Positions 24,434 to 34,114 of a stretch of DNA of 52,044 bases are shown here, in pieces (within the stretch, counting starts at the first letter, position 1; each line of letters starts with the position of its first letter). The stretch comes from Gemmata massiliana. GTDB taxonomy: Bacteria; Planctomycetota; Planctomycetia; Gemmatales; Gemmataceae. Made by a program: the position numbers and the translations under genes. The DNA lies in the NCBI GenBank assembly GCA_000531095.1, contig HG799468.1, positions 1-52,044 on the forward strand, written 5' to 3'. The notes beneath the pieces were generated by a model that was given only the letters and a program-made list of their open reading frames with translations, was not told the origin of the DNA and did not search any database.

Positions 24434-26917
24434 ATGCGCACCCAATTTCGCTGGTTCGCGCTTTCGTTTCTGGCGTTCACTTCTCCCGCACGAGGAGAAG
24501 ACAAGCCGCCACCGGCGAAACCGTCGCCCGAACACATCGAGTTCTTCGAGAAGAAGATCCGCCCGCTACTGGTCAAGCACTGTTACTCGTGCCACAGCGC
24601 GGAGGCGAAAAAAGTTAAGGGCGAATTGCGTCTCGATACGCGCGAAGCCGTGTTGAAGGGCGGTTCGTCGGGACCATTGATCGTGTCCGGCGATCCCGCA
24701 AAAAGCCTGCTGATCCAGGCCGTGCGGCACGCGGACCCGTCCCTGAAAATGCCTCCTGATGTGAAACTGAAGCCGGAAGAGATGGCGGACCTCGAAGCCT
24801 GGGTGAAGATGGGCGCCCCCGACCCGCGCGACGGTGGGAGTGGGGCGAAAAAGATCGACTTCGAGAAAGCGAAAGAGTTCTGGTCGTTTCGCTCCGTCGT
24901 GCGGCCGGAGGTGCCGAAGTCCGGGGCAACAAATCCCGTCGATAACTTCATTCAGGCGACACTCGACGCGAAAGGGCTGAAACCGTCCCCGCCCGCGGAC
25001 AAGCGCGCGCTCATTCGCCGGGCGACGTTCGACCTTACGGGGCTCCCGCCCACTCCGGAAGAGATCGATGCGTTCCTGAAAGATGACTCACCCGAAGCGT
25101 TCGCCAAAGTGGTCGACCGGTTGCTCGCGTCCCCGGCTTACGGCGAGCGCTGGGGCCGCCACTGGCTCGATGTCGTGCGCTACGCAGACACCGCGGGCGA
25201 TAACTCCGACTACCCCATCCCGCAAATCTTCCGCTACCGGAACTGGGTGATCGAGGCCTTCAACCGCGACTTGCCCTACGACGAGTTCGTTCGCCAACAG
25301 CTCGCAGGGGACTTGCTTCCTTCCAAAAACGAAGCGGACCGTCAGGCGAAGTTGATCGCAACGGGCTACCTCGCGAACACCAAGCGGTTCGGTTCCTACG
25401 AGGACGAGCGCTACCCGTGGTACCTCACCTACGAGGACCAGATCGACAACTTGGGGCGCACGTTCCTCGCGCTCACGATCAACTGCGCCCGGTGCCACGA
25501 CCACAAATTCGACCCGATCAGCCAGCACGACTACTACGCGCTCTACGGCTTCTTTTCCAGCACGCGCTACCCGCGCCCCGGGATCGAACTCGACAAGGTC
25601 CAGCGCGACTTCGTTCCGCTGGCACCGCAAGAAGAAATCGCCGCGTTCGAGCAAGAGCGCGCCCAGAAGATGGCCGAGTTCGACGCGAAGGTGAAAGCAG
25701 TTGTTGCCGAGAAGACCGCGGCGGAAAAGGCGCTCGCCGGGGCCGAAAAAATCCAGGACGAGCAAGAACGGAAGGCCCGCATCGCCGAAGGCAACAAAAA
25801 AGTCGACGGCCTCAAACAGAAGATCAAGTCAGCGCAACAGGAACTTGAGAACTACGCCAAGAAGCCGCTTCCCTTCGAGACGGTTTACGCCGTTGCCGAA
25901 GGCAAAACCGAGGGCAAGAAGAAGGTCGGGAACGCCTGCGTACAGATCAAAGGCGACCCGGAACGTCTGGGACCGGAAGTCCCTCGACGCTTCCCCACCA
26001 TCCTGGGCGAGCAAACGCTCCCTGCCGCGACAAAGGGCAGCGGCCGGCTCGAACTCGCGAACTGGATCGTTGACGCGAAGAACCCACTGTTCGCGCGCGT
26101 GATGGTGAACCGCATCTGGCAGTACCACTTCGGGAAGGGAATCGTTCGCACCGCGAGCAACTTCGGAATTCTGGGGGAACCGCCCACGCACCCGGAACTG
26201 CTTGACTACCTCGCCGCGCGTTTCGTCGAAGACAAGTGGTCGATGAAGTCGATGCACCGGCTCATCATGCTCTCGCGCACTTATCAGCAGTCGAGCCGCG
26301 ACGACGAAGCGAGCGCCAAAATCGATGTCGCGAACGATTACTTGTGGCGGTTCGACAAGCGCCGGCTCGACGCGGAATCCATCCGCGACGCGCTGCTCGC
26401 GGCGGCGGGGAACCTCGACCGCTCCCCGGGCGGCGCGCACCCGTTCCCCGCGATGAGCACCTGGAACTTCACACAACACCACCCGTTCAAGGCGGTGTAC
26501 GAGACGAACAAGCGGAGCGTGTACGTGATGGCGCAGCGGTTCCAGCGCCACCCGTTCTTCGCACTGTTCGACGGCGCCGACACCAATGCGAGCACCGATC
26601 GCCGGCTCACGAGTACCACACCGCTGCAAGCGCTCTACCTGATGAACGACCCGTTCGTTCACGCCCAGGCCAAGAAGTTCGCCGAGCGCGTGTGCGGCGA
26701 GAGTCAGAACGATCCAGCCCGTATCGAACGCGCATACGTCCTGCTGTTTGGCCGCGTCCCCACGACCGACGAAGCCATCACCGCAACGAACTATCTCGCG
26801 AAAGTGAGAGACAAGCTCAAAACGACAGGAATCCCTATGGAACAACTCCCGGCCAAGGCGTGGGAGAGCCTCACTCGCGCGCTGTTCTTGAGCAACGAAT
26901 TCGTGTACCTGGATTGA
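24434..26917 (+). CDS. Secreted cytochrome-type DUF1549/DUF1553 protein
   Basis: An 827-residue planctomycete-type protein: short export signal (RWFALSFLAFTSPARG), a PSCyt1 heme-binding domain with CYSCH at 50-54, then DUF1549 (about 170-370) and, after a charged coiled coil (about 405-465, rich in E, K, A), DUF1553 (about 520-800). Such proteins are always paired with a DUF1501 protein, as here, and are thought to act in the periplasm on polysaccharides or in electron transfer; their biochemistry is not established. The ATG at 24434 was chosen because it directly precedes the signal peptide; a TTG at 24401 in the same frame adds eleven unlikely residues. Confidence 0.9.
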   Translation: MRTQFRWFALSFLAFTSPARGEDKPPPAKPSPEHIEFFEKKIRPLLVKHCYSCHSAEAKKVKGELRLDTREAVLKGGSSGPLIVSGDPAKSLLIQAVRHADPSLKMPPDVKLKPEEMADLEAWVKMGAPDPRDGGSGAKKIDFEKAKEFWSFRSVVRPEVPKSGATNPVDNFIQATLDAKGLKPSPPADKRALIRRATFDLTGLPPTPEEIDAFLKDDSPEAFAKVVDRLLASPAYGERWGRHWLDVVRYADTAGDNSDYPIPQIFRYRNWVIEAFNRDLPYDEFVRQQLAGDLLPSKNEADRQAKLIATGYLANTKRFGSYEDERYPWYLTYEDQIDNLGRTFLALTINCARCHDHKFDPISQHDYYALYGFFSSTRYPRPGIELDKVQRDFVPLAPQEEIAAFEQERAQKMAEFDAKVKAVVAEKTAAEKALAGAEKIQDEQERKARIAEGNKKVDGLKQKIKSAQQELENYAKKPLPFETVYAVAEGKTEGKKKVGNACVQIKGDPERLGPEVPRRFPTILGEQTLPAATKGSGRLELANWIVDAKNPLFARVMVNRIWQYHFGKGIVRTASNFGILGEPPTHPELLDYLAARFVEDKWSMKSMHRLIMLSRTYQQSSRDDEASAKIDVANDYLWRFDKRRLDAESIRDALLAAAGNLDRSPGGAHPFPAMSTWNFTQHHPFKAVYETNKRSVYVMAQRFQRHPFFALFDGADTNASTDRRLTSTTPLQALYLMNDPFVHAQAKKFAERVCGESQNDPARIERAYVLLFGRVPTTDEAITATNYLAKVRDKLKTTGIPMEQLPAKAWESLTRALFLSNEFVYLD

Positions 26918-26921
26918 GTTA

Positions 26922-27018
26922 AGAAGAGTTTTTGACAGGATTAACAGGATCGACCGGATTGAAGACCTGGTTTTTGCTTGATCCTGTTTATCCTGTTAAT
27001 CCTGTCAAAAACTCTTCT
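26922..27018. repeat. 29-bp perfect inverted repeat inside an operon
   Basis: Arms 26922-26950 and 26990-27018 are exact reverse complements over 29 bases, with a 39-base centre. The arms contain a short-period repeat of ACAGGAT. It begins five bases after the DUF1553 stop and ends 48 bases before the DUF1501 start. It could act as an mRNA hairpin tuning DUF1501 expression. I remember the word ACAGGATTAACAGGAT from dispersed repeats in unrelated genomes, unverified here. Confidence 0.85.
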
Positions 27019-27066
27019 GATTTTAGCCCTTCTCCCACAATCGGCGCTGGCGATCTGGAGCACTCG

Positions 27067-28461
27067 ATGGACCTCACCCCTCGTCCCACCCGGCGCGCCG
27101 CGATCCGCTCAATGGTCGGTGGGTCACTGCTGTTCCCCGGAATCGTGTCGCAACTACTCGCGGCCGAAGAGCGCCGGGCGACCGACGCCGACCCGCTCGC
27201 GCCCAAGAAGCCGCACTTCGCGCCGAAGGCCAAGCGCGTCATCTTCCTGTTCTCCACCGGCGGCGTGTCGCAAATGGACACGTTCGACCCGAAGCCCAAG
27301 CTGTTCGCGGCGGACGGCAAGACGCTCGGCGTGGGCGGCGGGCTGTCGCTCGAAAAGCGCCCGCTCCTCAAGCCCCGGTGGGCGTTCAAGCCGGGCGGCA
27401 AATGCGGAACGCAGGTGAGCGACCTGTTCCCCCACATCCGCGAGCGCATGGACGACGTCTGCCTCATCCGCTCGATGAGCACCGACAACAACGAGCACTT
27501 CCAGGCCACGCTCGCGATCCACACCGGTTCGTTCTTCGCGGCGCGGCCGAGCATCGGGAGCTGGGTCAGTTACGGTCTGGGCACCGTGAACCAGAACCTC
27601 CCGTCGTTCGTCGTCATCGCGCCGCAACTGCCCTACGCCGGCACCCAGGTGTTCGCGAACGACTTCCTACCGGCCTACCACCAGGGCACGCGCGTGCTAC
27701 CCGGGAAGGAGCCGGTGCCGAACGTGAAGCGGCAGCCCGGCACCGACGCTCTTCAGGAACTCGAACTCGGGTTCGCGGACGCGCTCAACAAAACCCACCT
27801 GAAGACCCACGGGCACGACGGCGACATGGCCGCGCGCATCCGGTCGTTCGAGACCGCGTTCAAGATGCAGTTCGAGGCGCCCGAAGCGTTCGATCTGTCA
27901 AAGGAAACAGACGCCACGCTCGACCTGTACGGGGTGAACCGCGCCGACACCGAGAGCTTCGGCTGGCAGTGTCTCATCGCCCGCCGGCTCGCAGAACGCG
28001 GGGTGCGGTTCATCGAACTCATTGACGGCAGTTCGGCGAAGAACTGGGACTCGCACGGTGACATGGGCGAACACGAGCCGCTCGCCAAGAGGATCGACAA
28101 ACCTATCGCCGGCCTGCTCGCCGATCTCAAGCGCCTCGGGATGCTCGACGACACTCTCGTGGTGTGGACGACGGAGTTCGGGCGCACGCCCGGCCAGGAC
28201 GGAACGAAGGGCCGCGGGCACCACCCCGCGTGCTTCTCGTCGTGGATCGCGGGCGGCGGGATCAAGCCCGGCATCGCCTACGGCGCCACCGACGACATCG
28301 CCGCGACCGTGATCGAGAAGAAGGTCCACGTCCACGACTTCCACGCGACGCTCCTGCACCTGCTCGGACTCGACCACGAGAAGCTAACCTACCGGCACGC
28401 GGGGCGCGATTTCCGCCTCACGGACGTCCACGGTAACGTGGTGAAGGACATTCTGAAGTAG
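27067..28461 (+). CDS. DUF1501 protein, Tat-exported
   Basis: A 464-residue protein of the DUF1501 family, related in fold to sulfatases and alkaline phosphatases. The start at 27067 gives a twin-arginine signal (TRRAAIRSMVGGS, then a hydrophobic stretch). A longer reading from 26932 would translate the inverted repeat into PVYPVNPVK and is an artefact. Family landmarks include KRVIFLFSTGGVSQMDTFDPKP, HFQATLAIHTGS, VVWTTEFGRTPGQDG and GRGHHPACFSSWIAGGG. Partner of the upstream DUF1553 protein, probably in the periplasm. Exact reaction unknown. Confidence 0.9.
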   Translation: MDLTPRPTRRAAIRSMVGGSLLFPGIVSQLLAAEERRATDADPLAPKKPHFAPKAKRVIFLFSTGGVSQMDTFDPKPKLFAADGKTLGVGGGLSLEKRPLLKPRWAFKPGGKCGTQVSDLFPHIRERMDDVCLIRSMSTDNNEHFQATLAIHTGSFFAARPSIGSWVSYGLGTVNQNLPSFVVIAPQLPYAGTQVFANDFLPAYHQGTRVLPGKEPVPNVKRQPGTDALQELELGFADALNKTHLKTHGHDGDMAARIRSFETAFKMQFEAPEAFDLSKETDATLDLYGVNRADTESFGWQCLIARRLAERGVRFIELIDGSSAKNWDSHGDMGEHEPLAKRIDKPIAGLLADLKRLGMLDDTLVVWTTEFGRTPGQDGTKGRGHHPACFSSWIAGGGIKPGIAYGATDDIAATVIEKKVHVHDFHATLLHLLGLDHEKLTYRHAGRDFRLTDVHGNVVKDILK

Positions 28462-28483
28462 CGCCGCCACCGAGCAAGCACAC

Positions 28484-29458
28484 ATGGCAACGGACAATCC
28501 GCTCGTTCCGGTTTTCACCCCGCCGTTAGCGACGCTGCTCGCGCACGCGGAAAAACTCAAAGGCGCGCCCTTAACGGAAGCCGAAGTCGAGCGCGTGCGT
28601 GACCACGCGATCTGCATCATAATGCAGCCCGGTGACGCCGACAAAATGACCACCAGCCGTGGGTACCGCGACGTCGAACCCGAGAACTGCTGGGCCGACT
28701 GGCACCGGCTCCGCGTCGAACTGACCGGTAACGGTTACCTGCCCAAGATCCTGCTGTGCCTCGTTGGGGGCGCCGATTTTCCGGCTAAGGCCCGACCGAT
28801 CCTGGACGAACTCGGGCTCCAGTACGAATTCACCCCGCGCGACGAGCGGATGGCGAAAGCGTTCGAGTCGTCATCGTTCCGCGTCGCCCCCACGCTGCAG
28901 CCGGCGGACTTCGCCCGCATCGCCGAACACGAGAGCGTGCTGTATGTGTTCAGCAAGAATTTCCCGGCGCGCGAAGCCCCGAATGTGAGTCAGAAATTGC
29001 TTCAGGTTGGCGCCCGTTTGCTCGATGCGGGCGGATTCGCGATGAAGTCCGAAAGCTCCGGAATCGCTCACAGTTCCGCGCGCTGGCAGGTGCTCGCCAA
29101 ACAAGCCGACAACGAAACCGGCCGCGCCGAGTTCTGGGCGGGGCTCTTCGATGCGTTCGTCTTCTACCCCATCCAGTCCGATGGAGATTTCTATTCGTGC
29201 GGGATGCACTTGCTCGGCCAACCGGACCTCATCGCCGCTACTGATTTGGCGCCCGTGAAGGGAGCGGTCGAATTGTTCCGCGCCTTTGCGATGTACCTGT
29301 TGGTCGAGTGCCCCGACGGTGAGTTCGCTTCGGGGCACACGTTTGGCGCGAGCAATAACGCCTCGCGGTACCGTGTTGTGTGGGAGCCGTGTACCGGGTA
29401 CGAGGAAGATGACTTCTTCTTCAATCCGTTCGGACGCTGGCGGTTCACAGCGAACTGA
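28484..29458 (+). CDS. Unknown protein
   Basis: A 324-residue soluble protein with no signal peptide and no membrane helix. It starts 22 bases after the DUF1501 stop and is likely co-transcribed. The C-terminal half (about 175-324: KSESSGIAHSS, DAFVFYPIQSDGDFYSCGMH, then VELFRAFAMYLLVEC) vaguely recalls the DUF4261 group, a weak match made by eye. The N-terminal part has a duplicated alpha/beta look. Trp, Phe and Asp are frequent near the C-terminus (GYEEDDFFFNPFGRWRF). Function not assigned. Confidence 0.7.
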   Translation: MATDNPLVPVFTPPLATLLAHAEKLKGAPLTEAEVERVRDHAICIIMQPGDADKMTTSRGYRDVEPENCWADWHRLRVELTGNGYLPKILLCLVGGADFPAKARPILDELGLQYEFTPRDERMAKAFESSSFRVAPTLQPADFARIAEHESVLYVFSKNFPAREAPNVSQKLLQVGARLLDAGGFAMKSESSGIAHSSARWQVLAKQADNETGRAEFWAGLFDAFVFYPIQSDGDFYSCGMHLLGQPDLIAATDLAPVKGAVELFRAFAMYLLVECPDGEFASGHTFGASNNASRYRVVWEPCTGYEEDDFFFNPFGRWRFTAN

Positions 29459-29481
29459 TCCGCCAGCGCCGAGCGACGCAC

Positions 29482-30819
29482 TCAGCCTACCGCGAGCGAA
29501 ACACAGACAATTTCTTTGTCGTTCTTGAAGTACACGCGCCGGTCCGCGAACGCGGGGTGTGCCCACACCGCTTTGCGGCCCTTCGCGGCGTGCGTCGGTT
29601 CGAGGACGTGGGCCGAAGCGAGCACGTCGCACTTCTCGGGTGACAGTTTCAAGATAACTAAGTCGCCCTGATCGGTCAGCCCGTAGACCACCCCGCCCGC
29701 GTCCACCCAGAACACCGACCCGCAGAACGCGGCCTTGTCGCCAAAGATCTCATCGCCCGTGCGCACCACCGCGCCGGTATCGAGCTTCTGGCAAATGAGT
29801 TCGCCCATCCCCGCCACGCCGTACACGTGCCCGTCCTTCACGAGCAGGCTCGTCATCACCGCGTTGAGTCCGTCGATCGGCTTGGGGTACGAGGACTTCG
29901 AGCGCCACGCGACCGTTGCCACCGGCTTGTCCTTGTCGAGCGTGAGACAGAGCGTGCCGTGGTAGAACGACGAGACGAGCAGCTTGTCCCCAGCCCGCTT
30001 CGGGGTGATGATCGACACGGCCGGGCGCGCCACCTCGCCCGCGTCCGGGTGCTTGTGCTTCCAGTATTCCGCGCCCGTGGCGAGGTCCAGAGAGTACAGC
30101 GCTTCGGACAGCCACACGATGAGCTGGCGCTTCCCGCCGGCTTCCGTCACGATCGGCGGCGAATAGCAAATCTCCTTTGTGGAGAGCGCCTTCCACTTCT
30201 CCTTACCGGTCTTCTTGTCGAACGCGACCACCGCCTGCCCGTCACCACCGACGAGCGCGACGAGCGTGTCGCCATCGAGCAACAGGTGTGCGGACCAGCC
30301 CCACGCGGGCACGGGCGCCTTGTAGTCCTTCACGAAGTTCTTCGACCAGACCGGTTTCCCGTCCGCCGCGTTCAAACAGAGGAGGTCGCCCATTGTGCCG
30401 AGCGTGTACAGCCGGTCGCCATCCACGACGGGCGTCGTGCGCGGACCGGTGGGGTACGACACGTTCGTGTAGGGGCAGTCGTAAGTGTGAGTCCAAAGCG
30501 TTTTGCCGTCGGCCACGTTCATGCACAGCACGCGCTCGTTGCCGGGCAGCGTGCCCTTGGGTGGCGGGTTCTTCGGGTCAGCTTCCGCCTTCTCGCGGTC
30601 CATGATGTAAAGCTTGTCGCCAACAACCGCCGGCCCCGCGTACCCCGCCGCGATCGGCTTCCGCCACACGACGGTCGGGCCGTCCTTCGGGAACTTGGTG
30701 ACGAGCCCCTTCTCATTCCACACGGCGTCACGCTTCGGGCCGAGCCACTGCCCCCAATCCTCGGCGGCAACCGGCGCGGCACCAAGCGCGAGTGCAAACA
30801 ACACGTACACGGAGCGCAT
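29482..30819 (-). CDS. Secreted PQQ-like beta-propeller protein
   Basis: A 445-residue protein with a cleavable signal peptide (VYVLFALALGAAPVAAED) and about seven to eight beta-propeller blades of the BamB/PQQ-repeat type. The blades carry motifs such as GYAGPAVVGDKLYIMD, VLCMNVADGKTLWTHTY and LLCLNAADGKPVW. It lacks the catalytic residues of PQQ dehydrogenases as far as I can see, so it is probably a scaffold or binding protein in the periplasm, a class that is very common in planctomycetes. GGAGGT precedes the start. It converges with the unknown gene at 28484 and is divergent from the aminotransferase. Confidence 0.88.
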   Translation of the reverse strand: MRSVYVLFALALGAAPVAAEDWGQWLGPKRDAVWNEKGLVTKFPKDGPTVVWRKPIAAGYAGPAVVGDKLYIMDREKAEADPKNPPPKGTLPGNERVLCMNVADGKTLWTHTYDCPYTNVSYPTGPRTTPVVDGDRLYTLGTMGDLLCLNAADGKPVWSKNFVKDYKAPVPAWGWSAHLLLDGDTLVALVGGDGQAVVAFDKKTGKEKWKALSTKEICYSPPIVTEAGGKRQLIVWLSEALYSLDLATGAEYWKHKHPDAGEVARPAVSIITPKRAGDKLLVSSFYHGTLCLTLDKDKPVATVAWRSKSSYPKPIDGLNAVMTSLLVKDGHVYGVAGMGELICQKLDTGAVVRTGDEIFGDKAAFCGSVFWVDAGGVVYGLTDQGDLVILKLSPEKCDVLASAHVLEPTHAAKGRKAVWAHPAFADRRVYFKNDKEIVCVSLAVG

Positions 30820-30935
30820 GAAATAACCTCCGAATGAAATATGAACACAGCCAGTGTCACTTGAATCGCGCGAGGCGTCAACGAGTTTCGCGACCCACTA
30901 CAACAGACGAATCGAACTCTCCGGAGACAGCGGCC

Positions 30936-32069
30936 ATGCTCACAGCGGAATCACGCCGGCGCGATTTCCCCTCGCTCGAAGGCAAGACCTACCTGAACAC
31001 AGCCGCGGAGGGGGTTCCGCCGCTCGCGGTGGGAGAAGCCCTTCAACAGTATTTCCGCGACAAGCAACTCGGCATGGACGGCCGAATCCCGCACGCAGTG
31101 CAGTGGGAAGCGGCGAAAGCACTGACCGCCGATTTTTTCGGACTCACTCCTGCGGAAATCGGGATCTGTTCGTGTTCGTCAGAAGCCTACAACCTCGCCG
31201 CGCTCGCGCTCCAGTTGAAGTCGGGCGACGAAGTCGTGGTGACCGACCTCGACTTCCCCGCCAGTTCGACGCCGTGGCTCCAGCCGTCGTGTCCGGCGAC
31301 CACCCGCGTGTGGCGTCACCGAAATGGTGCCCTGCGGATCGAAGACCTCGTTCCGCTGCTCAACGCGAAGACGCGGTTGGTTACCGTCTCGCTCGTGAGT
31401 TTTTACAGCGGCTTCCAGGTCGCACTCCCACCGATCGTGGAAGCGGTCCGCAAGCACTCCCCTGCTCTACTCGCGGTGGATGTGACGCAAGCGCTCGGTC
31501 GCGTGCCGCTCGACCTCGCCAGCGCGGACCTGATCGTCAGCAGCACGCACAAGTGGATACTCGCCTCACACGGCGGCGGACTGGTTGGCGTGCCAAAAGA
31601 GCGAGCCGCGGAGTGGACGGCCCCCGCGGGCGGCTGGTTCAACCTGGAAGATGCGTTCGGTCCTAACAGCTTTGAGACGGTTAAGAGCAAGCCCGGCGCG
31701 GCAAGCTTCATGGTCGGGATGCCGAACTACCCCGCGCTGTACGCGATCCGCGCCGCGCTGGAGTACATTCGCGGGGTCGGTGTTGCGGCTATCGATGCAC
31801 ACGCCCGACCACTCGTGTCGCACTGTCTTGCCGAGCTAAAACAACTTCCCCTGGAACTGCTCACACCGAACGAGCCAGAGTCCGTTGCAGGGATCCTCGC
31901 GTTCAAGCACCCGAAGGCAGCAGCAATTCAAGCTCGGCTCCACGCGGCCAACATCCACGTGATGAACCCGGCCGGGCGCATTCGAGTTGCGATCCACGGC
32001 TACAACACCGCGGAAGACATCGAGAGGTTGCTGAAAGAGTTGAAAGCCGCGCTCGCGACCGCCGGCTAA
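30936..32069 (+). CDS. Class V aminotransferase (cysteine desulfurase-like fold)
   Basis: A 377-residue PLP enzyme. The PLP-binding lysine is Lys206 in SSTHKWIL, preceded by the cofactor aspartate in LLAVDVTQALG. The N-terminal LNTAAEGVPPL and the loop ICSCSSEAYNLA are typical of the isopenicillin-N-epimerase/selenocysteine-lyase branch. I see no conserved catalytic cysteine loop like that of IscS, so it is more likely an epimerase or lyase than a sulfur donor. The start at 30936 (after GGAG) was chosen; an upstream frame from 30834 reads as Arg/Ser/Thr-rich noise. Its stop overlaps that of the enolase-superfamily gene. Confidence 0.85.
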   Translation: MLTAESRRRDFPSLEGKTYLNTAAEGVPPLAVGEALQQYFRDKQLGMDGRIPHAVQWEAAKALTADFFGLTPAEIGICSCSSEAYNLAALALQLKSGDEVVVTDLDFPASSTPWLQPSCPATTRVWRHRNGALRIEDLVPLLNAKTRLVTVSLVSFYSGFQVALPPIVEAVRKHSPALLAVDVTQALGRVPLDLASADLIVSSTHKWILASHGGGLVGVPKERAAEWTAPAGGWFNLEDAFGPNSFETVKSKPGAASFMVGMPNYPALYAIRAALEYIRGVGVAAIDAHARPLVSHCLAELKQLPLELLTPNEPESVAGILAFKHPKAAAIQARLHAANIHVMNPAGRIRVAIHGYNTAEDIERLLKELKAALATAG

Positions 32070-33316
32070 CGCGATATCCGCGCCACGGCCCCTTCGCGCG
32101 TGCGGATGTCGGGATTCAGCGCCGCTCCCAGCCCCGGCTTCGTCGGGGCGAGGAAGTGACCGCGCTCGATCACGGGCATATCGGTCACGAGGTCCGGGTA
32201 GTTCACGCGCAGGTACGCCCGAACGGATTCCTGGTAGACCGCGTTCGGCGCGTTCAGCGCGAGGTGAATGCCCGCGAACAGTGTGAGCGGACCGGTGCAA
32301 TCGTGCATCGCGACCGGGCGCTTGTACGCCTCCGCCATCGCACACACCTTCTTGCACTCGGTGATCCCGCCGGCCCACGTCGGATCGATCATCACGATGT
32401 CCGCGGCCTGTTTTTCCAGCAGCGGCCGGTACTCGTAGCGCGTGGCGAGGTATTCACTCGCAAGGATCGGGCACGTGGTTCCGCGGCGCAGTTCGGCCAG
32501 GGCGTCGATGTCGTCCGCACGCATTAGGTCTTCGAGCCACGCGGGGCGGAACTCTTCGAGTGCGCGGGCGATCTTGAGTGCCGCGGGGAGCGACCAGAGG
32601 CCGTGCCCCTCCACCATGATCTCCATCTTGTCGCCGACGGCGCTGCGGATCTTGCGGAACGGCTCCAGCGCCCAATTGAGATCGGCCGCAGAAATATCGT
32701 GCCCACCAAGTGAGCGAATCGTGGGGTCGAACATGCCGCGAAACGAGCGCCAGTTATCCCCCCCACCGGGGTAGTGCGCGACGAAGTCGAACGGCCACAA
32801 TTTCATCCCGGTTAGCCCTTCGGACAACAGGTCCAGAGCCAACTCGTCCGCGCGCTCCATGAACGCAGTCAGGTCTTCATACTTCCCCTGCGGGCCGTCG
32901 GTCCCGTAGCCGACGCTCCCGCGCGCCGCACGACCGTAACTCGGTCCACCGCAGGTGTTGTAAGTGCGGATGCGGTCGCGCGTGGCCCCGCCCAGCACCT
33001 GCCACACGGGCATCCCCGCGGCCTGCCCCAGAATGTCCCACAAGCACACGTCGATGGCCGAAAGCCCGCGCAGTTCGGCCCCCTTCCCGACCGTGTGCGC
33101 GACAACCTCGTACAGGCGCCGCCAGTGGAGTTCGATCGCGAGCGGGTCGTGCCCGATCAACATCGGCGCGGCGAACTGGTGGATGTACCCCGCGATCGCG
33201 TCCGGCATGTAGCAAGTATCTGCTACGCCCGTTAAACCCGCGTCCGTGTGGACCGCGACGAAAAGAATGGACGGGTACTCGGGCAGATAAATCGTTTCGA
33301 GGCCGGTGATCTTCAC
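32066..33316 (-). CDS. Enolase-superfamily enzyme (mandelate racemase/muconate lactonising type)
   Basis: A 416-residue TIM-barrel enzyme that abstracts the alpha-proton of a carboxylate, probably a sugar-acid dehydratase or racemase. Lys172 (GMKLWPF) is the first base, the metal ligands are Glu236 (MVEGHG; Asp is more usual), Glu262 (WLEDLM) and Glu288 (LASEYL), and Asp311 with His338 (AMHDCTGP) form the second acid/base dyad. Start is GTG. It is the last gene of an operon with an SDR (33 bases upstream) and a secreted esterase, consistent with uptake and breakdown of a plant-derived or sugar-acid compound. Substrate unknown. Confidence 0.88.
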   Translation of the reverse strand: MKITGLETIYLPEYPSILFVAVHTDAGLTGVADTCYMPDAIAGYIHQFAAPMLIGHDPLAIELHWRRLYEVVAHTVGKGAELRGLSAIDVCLWDILGQAAGMPVWQVLGGATRDRIRTYNTCGGPSYGRAARGSVGYGTDGPQGKYEDLTAFMERADELALDLLSEGLTGMKLWPFDFVAHYPGGGDNWRSFRGMFDPTIRSLGGHDISAADLNWALEPFRKIRSAVGDKMEIMVEGHGLWSLPAALKIARALEEFRPAWLEDLMRADDIDALAELRRGTTCPILASEYLATRYEYRPLLEKQAADIVMIDPTWAGGITECKKVCAMAEAYKRPVAMHDCTGPLTLFAGIHLALNAPNAVYQESVRAYLRVNYPDLVTDMPVIERGHFLAPTKPGLGAALNPDIRTREGAVARISR

Positions 33317-33349
33317 GACAAGTTCTCTCGTAATCGAACGCGACTCGAA

Positions 33350-34105
33350 TCACCCGCGCCCCACGAGCGGCATCTGCGTGGCCATCACGGTCATGAACAG
33401 CACGTTCGCATCGAGCGACAGGCTCGCCATGTACACGACCGCCCGCGCCACGTTCTCCACGTCCATCGTCGGTTCCACCGCGATCGTGCCGTTCGGTTGC
33501 GGCACACCGTCCTTCATCCGCGCGGTCATTTCGGTCGCGGCGTTCCCGATGTCGATCTGACCGCACGCGATGTCATACTTTCGACCGTCGAGCGAGGTGG
33601 ATTTCGTGAGCCCTGTAATCGCGTGTTTGGTCGCCGTGTAGGGCGCCGAGTTCGGCCGCGGGGCGGTCGCGGAGATGGAGCCGTTGTTGATAATTCGCCC
33701 CCCACGCGGCGCCTGAGCTTTCATCAGCTTGAACGCTTCCTGCGTGCAGAGGAACGCGCCGGTCAGGTTCACATCGACGACCTTCTTCCACTGCTCGAAC
33801 GTGAGGTCTTCCAGTGGAATCGCAGGCGCCCCCTGTCCCGCGTTGTTGAACAGCACGTCGAGTCGCCCGAATTTACTCTTCGTTTGCTCAAAGAGCTCGC
33901 GAACGGACGCCGGGTCGGTGACGTCCGCGGTCACCGTAAGCGCACTGGCCCCAGCGGGAGCCGGAGCGAGGGTCGCGGCCAGCGCGTCCGGGCGCCGACC
34001 CGCAAGCACGACGCGATAACCTTCGCGCAAAAGCGCGAGCGAAACCGCCCGACCGATGCCGGACCCGGCACCGGTTACGAGCGCGACCTTTCCCGTATCC
34101 GCCAT
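33350..34105 (-). CDS. Short-chain dehydrogenase/reductase
   Basis: A 251-residue classical SDR. The cofactor motif is TGAGSGIG (11-18), then NNAG (87-90) and the catalytic triad Ser143, Tyr156, Lys160 (YTATK). Arg and Gly after beta2 (GRR, 36-38) favour NADP(H) over NAD(H). It lies between the hydrolase gene (9 bases before it) and the enolase-superfamily gene, so it is probably an oxidoreductase of the same catabolic pathway acting on a sugar or hydroxyacid in the cytoplasm. Confidence 0.9.
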   Translation of the reverse strand: MADTGKVALVTGAGSGIGRAVSLALLREGYRVVLAGRRPDALAATLAPAPAGASALTVTADVTDPASVRELFEQTKSKFGRLDVLFNNAGQGAPAIPLEDLTFEQWKKVVDVNLTGAFLCTQEAFKLMKAQAPRGGRIINNGSISATAPRPNSAPYTATKHAITGLTKSTSLDGRKYDIACGQIDIGNAATEMTARMKDGVPQPNGTIAVEPTMDVENVARAVVYMASLSLDANVLFMTVMATQMPLVGRG

Positions 34106-34114
34106 TTCGTTTCC

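Noticed and set aside
26932-27066. N-terminal extension of the DUF1501 protein
   Set aside because: It is the translated inverted repeat; the Tat signal begins at 27067.
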